Source: Cellulophaga sp. BC115SP (GTDB lineage: Bacteria > Bacteroidota > Bacteroidia > Cytophagales > Spirosomataceae). From it: a stretch of DNA of 64,000 bases. Below the pieces are notes generated by a model. The model had not been told where the DNA came from. It saw only the letters and a list, made by a program, of their open reading frames with translations, and searched no databases. Below, piece by piece: positions 63,061 through 64,000 of this stretch; the stretch's first letter is position 1; the number at the start of each line of letters is the position of its first letter. The stretch lies in the NCBI RefSeq assembly GCF_009905545.1, contig NZ_JAAALB010000007.1, forward strand, positions 124,001-188,000. Direction: 5' to 3'. A program made the translations under genes and the position numbers.

Positions 63061-64000
63061 AGACCAAACTTTATCTACATTCTCATTTTTACCTTTTTTG
63101 TAGGCCTTTTTTCATTTCATTCCGCAAGGGCAACCCACATGAAAGGGGGCGAAATCACCGTGCGTCGTGTGTCGAGTACGGCTCTTACTTACGAATTTAC
63201 CCTCACGATATATTGCGAAAATAACGTGGCTTGGCAGCAACAACGCGAAGTCCTTTTTTGCTTTGGGGATGGGCTCGGCTCTCAATGGGCTCCCCGTTCT
63301 AATGGTAATGGCTTGGGCGAAGATATTGGCAACGGCACTATGAAGGGTATCTATAAGGTTACTTACACCTACGCAGCGCCAAGTATTTATAAGGTAAACG
63401 TTGGTATCGAAAACCGTAATGCCAATGTTCGAAATATCCCTAATTCGGACATGGTGGGGTTTTATGTTGAAACCGTATTTAAAATAGATCCAGGTTTGGG
63501 GCTAAACTCAACTCCATTGTTGATGAACCCTGCCGTAGATCTTACAGCTGTAGTTGGACAAAAGTTTATTCATAACCCCAATGCAGTAGATATCGAAGGC
63601 GATAGCTTGGCTTACCGCCTAATTGACTGTCGTACAGGTTTGCAAACTACTTGTACTGGACGTGGTAATGCTATAGCTGGTTTTCGTCAACCTAATTTGG
63701 TAGCAGCTACTTCTTCTAGCTTTACCATTAATAGTCGAACAGGTGATTTGATTTGGAATGTCCCTCAAGAAACGGGTCTTTATAACTGTGCTTTTATCAT
63801 TGAAGAATGGCGGAATGGTGTAAAAATTTCGGAGACGGTTCGTGATATGCAAATTGAGGTAAAAGATGCCGATAATAAGGCTCCTATTATCAAAGTACCA
63901 GACGATATTTGTGTGGAAGCAGGAACATTTATTCAGCAAAATGTTACAGCAGACGATACCCCTTCTAGTACTGGACGTAAAGACCAATTGAATTTGTACT
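63061..64000 (+). CDS. Large secreted gliding-motility/T9SS-type surface protein (3' end outside window)
   Basis: The frame stays open from ATG 63061 to the window end (313 residues seen). A signal peptide (MRPNFIYILIFTFFVGLF, cleavage near ARA) leads into ATHMKGGEITVRRVSSTAL, a start typical of very large Bacteroidota proteins that carry a gliding-motility-associated C-terminal (CHU_C) domain. Beta-rich Ig/PKD-like strands follow (FTINSRTGDLIWNVPQETGLYNC is a cadherin-like block), with Cys-containing segments. It is likely exported by the type IX system, whose PorU-like protease is encoded at 12.8 kb. The C-terminus was not seen, so the sorting domain is inferred. Confidence 0.85.

Overview
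The window reads as chromosome of an AT-rich, Gram-negative Bacteroidota bacterium, most likely in the order Cytophagales. The evidence is: a C25-type cysteine protease of the type IX secretion (PorU-like) kind with a C-terminal sorting-like domain; GIN-domain (DUF2807) proteins; a PadR-PspC pair; LytTR regulators; a three-gene sdhCAB (type B succinate:quinone reductase); a gliding-motility-type surface protein; and promoters of the Bacteroidota form TTTG-N20-TAnnTTTG. The genus cannot be fixed from the sequence. I found no rRNA, tRNA, CRISPR array, prophage or intact insertion sequence.

Layout. 1-5.9 kb: a GH20 hexosaminidase cut by the window edge, a YpdA-type flavin reductase overlapping a secreted transglutaminase-like protein, a secreted VOC protein, a dense intergenic repeat cluster and a GIN-domain protein. 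6-12.6 kb: a PspC/GIN membrane protein with its PadR regulator and a clear promoter/operator, a GNAT/FemAB-like protein and a hybrid histidine kinase. 12.8-19.5 kb: the large PorU-like protease followed by a histidine kinase, then a MarR-type regulator with a dyad in its promoter. 19.6-31.2 kb: a lipoprotein and barrel pair, guaA, an MBOAT/SGNH acyl-transfer pair split by an Rpn nuclease gene, an FtsX-type permease, a barrel protein, and a pirin-like gene with an unknown partner. 31.4-44 kb: a secreted intradiol dioxygenase-like protein, a LytTR/LytS two-component pair, a phosphodiesterase, upp, a DUF1080 protein, an M20 peptidase, an OmpR-type two-component pair, a coiled-coil membrane protein and an EEP hydrolase. 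44-49 kb: a stand-alone LytTR protein, dinB, arfB and agmatine deiminase, interspersed with four copies of an undescribed palindromic repeat, one of which is split by a MITE. 49-58.6 kb: a lipoprotein, two SurA-like chaperones (one carrying an OmpA-like domain), a MoxR ATPase, an Mla-type ABC ATPase, an FeS photolyase and a metalloprotease. 58.6-64 kb: sdhCAB with a four-helix-bundle (23S rRNA intervening sequence protein type) gene lodged between sdhA and sdhB, then the start of a large secreted protein.

Much of the window concerns the cell envelope: folding of outer-membrane proteins (two SurA-like proteins), secretion and surface attachment (PorU-like protease, the gliding-type protein at the right edge), surface acylation (MBOAT plus SGNH), lipid transport (Mla-type ATPase) and envelope sensing (five histidine kinase or response regulator loci, PspC). 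The most unusual material is in and around the repeats: the four-helix-bundle cassette in sdhCAB, flanked by TTTGAAAA-type inverted repeats and with a 13-bp hairpin touching its start codon; the Rpn gene with its own terminator inside an acyltransferase operon; and the palindromic repeat family around dinB with the nested MITE.
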